Below, piece after piece: positions 63,473 through 64,000 of a stretch of 64,000 nucleotides of DNA. Below the pieces are notes generated by a model. The model did no database searches. It worked only from the letters and a program-made list of their open reading frames with translations, and was not told the DNA's origin. The DNA comes from Crossiella sp. CA-258035 (GTDB lineage Bacteria; Actinomycetota; Actinomycetes; Mycobacteriales; Pseudonocardiaceae), in assembly GCF_030064675.1 (NCBI RefSeq), contig NZ_CP116413.1, positions 1,830,001 to 1,894,000 of the forward strand, given 5' to 3'. The translations under genes and the position numbers were made by a program. Within the stretch, counting starts at the first letter, position 1, and every line of letters starts with the position of its first letter.

Positions 63473-63700
63473 CCGGTCGTCTCAATGTGGTGGGGCGCGC
63501 AATATGACCGGTCGTCTCGGCTTGGTTGAGCCGCAATGTGGCCGCAATGTGACCGGTCGTCTCGAGTTGATTGGGGCGCAATATGACCGGTCATCTTACT
63601 GGGCTGGTGCCGCAATATGACCGGTCGTCTTAATTTGGTCAGGTGCGCAATGTGACCGGTCATCTTATCCGGCTGGTGGGCGCAATGTGACCGGTCGTCT
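63473..63700. repeat. Seven-copy ~35-bp array with a CGCAATRTGACCGGTCRTCT core
   Basis: The 20-bp core starts at 63498, 63543, 63577, 63611, 63646 and 63681; a truncated first copy (CCGGTCGTCT) is at 63473. Period is 34-35 bp, except one 45-bp step that contains an extra CGCAATGTGGC. Spacers of about 15 bp vary (GG-TTGAG.., TGGGCTGG-type). The centre GACCGGTC is palindromic; in copies 4 and 6 ATGACCGGTCAT or TGACCGGTCA is a perfect palindrome. It fills the 322-bp gap between ctaF and the next gene. Confidence 0.93.
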
Positions 63701-63721
63701 CAGGCTGGCAGGGAGGAACTG

Positions 63722-64000
63722 CTAGGCGCGGTGGCCAAGCCGGTCCGCGGACACCGGCTGATCCGCCAGCAGCTCGGTGAGGCGGGGCACGGCGAAGTCC
63801 ACCAGCGCCCGCGCGGGCAGCAGGCGGCACTCGGCCGCGCCCGCCCGGAACGGCCGGATCCCGGCCAGCTGCTCGAACTCCCGGCCCAGCAGCGGGAAGA
63901 ACCTGCCGTTGTCGTCGGCCACGTCCAGCGCCTCGCACCACACCCGCTCGCCGCCGACCAGCAGTGGGAACCGGCGCAGCTTCAGCCTCGGGCGGGGTGT
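63722..64000 (-). CDS. Hypothetical protein, C-terminal part (cut by window end)
   Basis: The visible 92 residues read TPRPRLKLRRFPLLVGGERV.., then WCEALDVADDNGRFFPLLGREFEQLAG and end RLTELLADQPVSADRLGHRA; the frame stays open to the window edge. The sequence looks coding (G+C-rich third positions). No family recognised. It is convergent with ctaF across the 35-bp array. Confidence 0.6.
   Translation of the reverse strand, partial: TPRPRLKLRRFPLLVGGERVWCEALDVADDNGRFFPLLGREFEQLAGIRPFRAGAAECRLLPARALVDFAVPRLTELLADQPVSADRLGHRA

Noticed and set aside
63473-63700. CRISPR array
   Set aside because: Core 20 bp with ~15-bp spacers that resemble each other, degenerate cores and no cas genes. Does not fit any CRISPR type.

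Overview
The window is high-G+C actinobacterial chromosome, most likely from the family Pseudonocardiaceae. Supporting signs are the many GTG starts, F420/LLM-type oxidoreductases, GlnE-controlled type I glutamine synthetase, an AfsR/SARP regulator and an actinobacterial integrative conjugative element (AICE). The family placement is inference. The gene order glnE, glnA, RDD gene, DUF4191 gene, lipA, lipB, TIGR01777 epimerase, E2, pepA, gcvT, ilvE, cobS, cobT, DUF3043 gene, glycerate kinase, hesB, adenosine kinase, asnB, ctaC, ctaF matches the Mycobacterium tuberculosis block from about Rv2221 down to Rv2199, recalled from memory. The window is therefore an old conserved core with accessory DNA inserted into it.

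Layout. 1-836: 3' end of an rRNA operon (23S, 5S, terminator). 837-1651: non-coding, with a long inverted repeat and 47 perfect copies of a 7-bp unit. 1652-12251: GNAT, Lrp/AsnC, rhodanese, glutamine amidotransferase, glnE, quinone oxidoreductase, small conserved proteins, HxlR, an F420-reductase-like protein and a sirtuin. 12339-22969: an AICE of about 10.6 kb inserted in the 3' end of glnA, with HUH-type Rep, FtsK-like transfer protein, Xis and tyrosine integrase. Its left part carries a low-G+C cargo. 22957-27086: glnA with an upstream GlnR-like box, RDD, DUF4191 and lipA. 27151-35384: accessory genes between lipA and lipB (SDR, TetR module, LLM oxidoreductase, ArsR-type regulator, beta-lactamase-like hydrolase, SARP). 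35565-47943: lipB, epimerase, 2-oxoacid dehydrogenase E2 and E3, pepA, permease, gcvT, DUF402, ilvE. 47940-52395: LysR/EamA pair and cobalamin lower-ligand assembly genes cobS, cobT, cobU. 52444-63399: aldo/keto reductase, DUF3043, glycerate kinase, HesB, adenosine kinase, MoaD/BNR pair, asnB, ctaC and ctaF, with two decayed genes among them. 63417-64000: terminator, a 35-bp repeat array and a partial gene.

Functional links. GlnE adenylylates GlnA, and both are here. LipB and LipA make the lipoyl group carried by the two lipoyl domains of the E2 encoded next to them; Lpd reoxidises it. CobU, CobT and CobS complete cobalamin. HesB, AsnB, CtaC and CtaF serve Fe-S maturation, asparagine supply and respiration.

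The most unusual signals are four. (1) The AICE uses the last codons of glnA as its attachment site and brings its own copy of the glnA terminator. (2) Its cargo has two operons, each pairing a protein that carries the same apparent sensor domain (one membrane-anchored, one HTH-linked) with a downstream enzyme (RNase D-like exonuclease, NUDIX hydrolase). (3) A family of about 177-bp nested hairpins sits against the stop codons of four genes; one copy has a different stem sequence that still pairs perfectly. (4) Two striking simple arrays are present: the heptamer near the rRNA operon and the 35-bp CCGGTC array near ctaF. All similarities were judged by reading; no searches were run.
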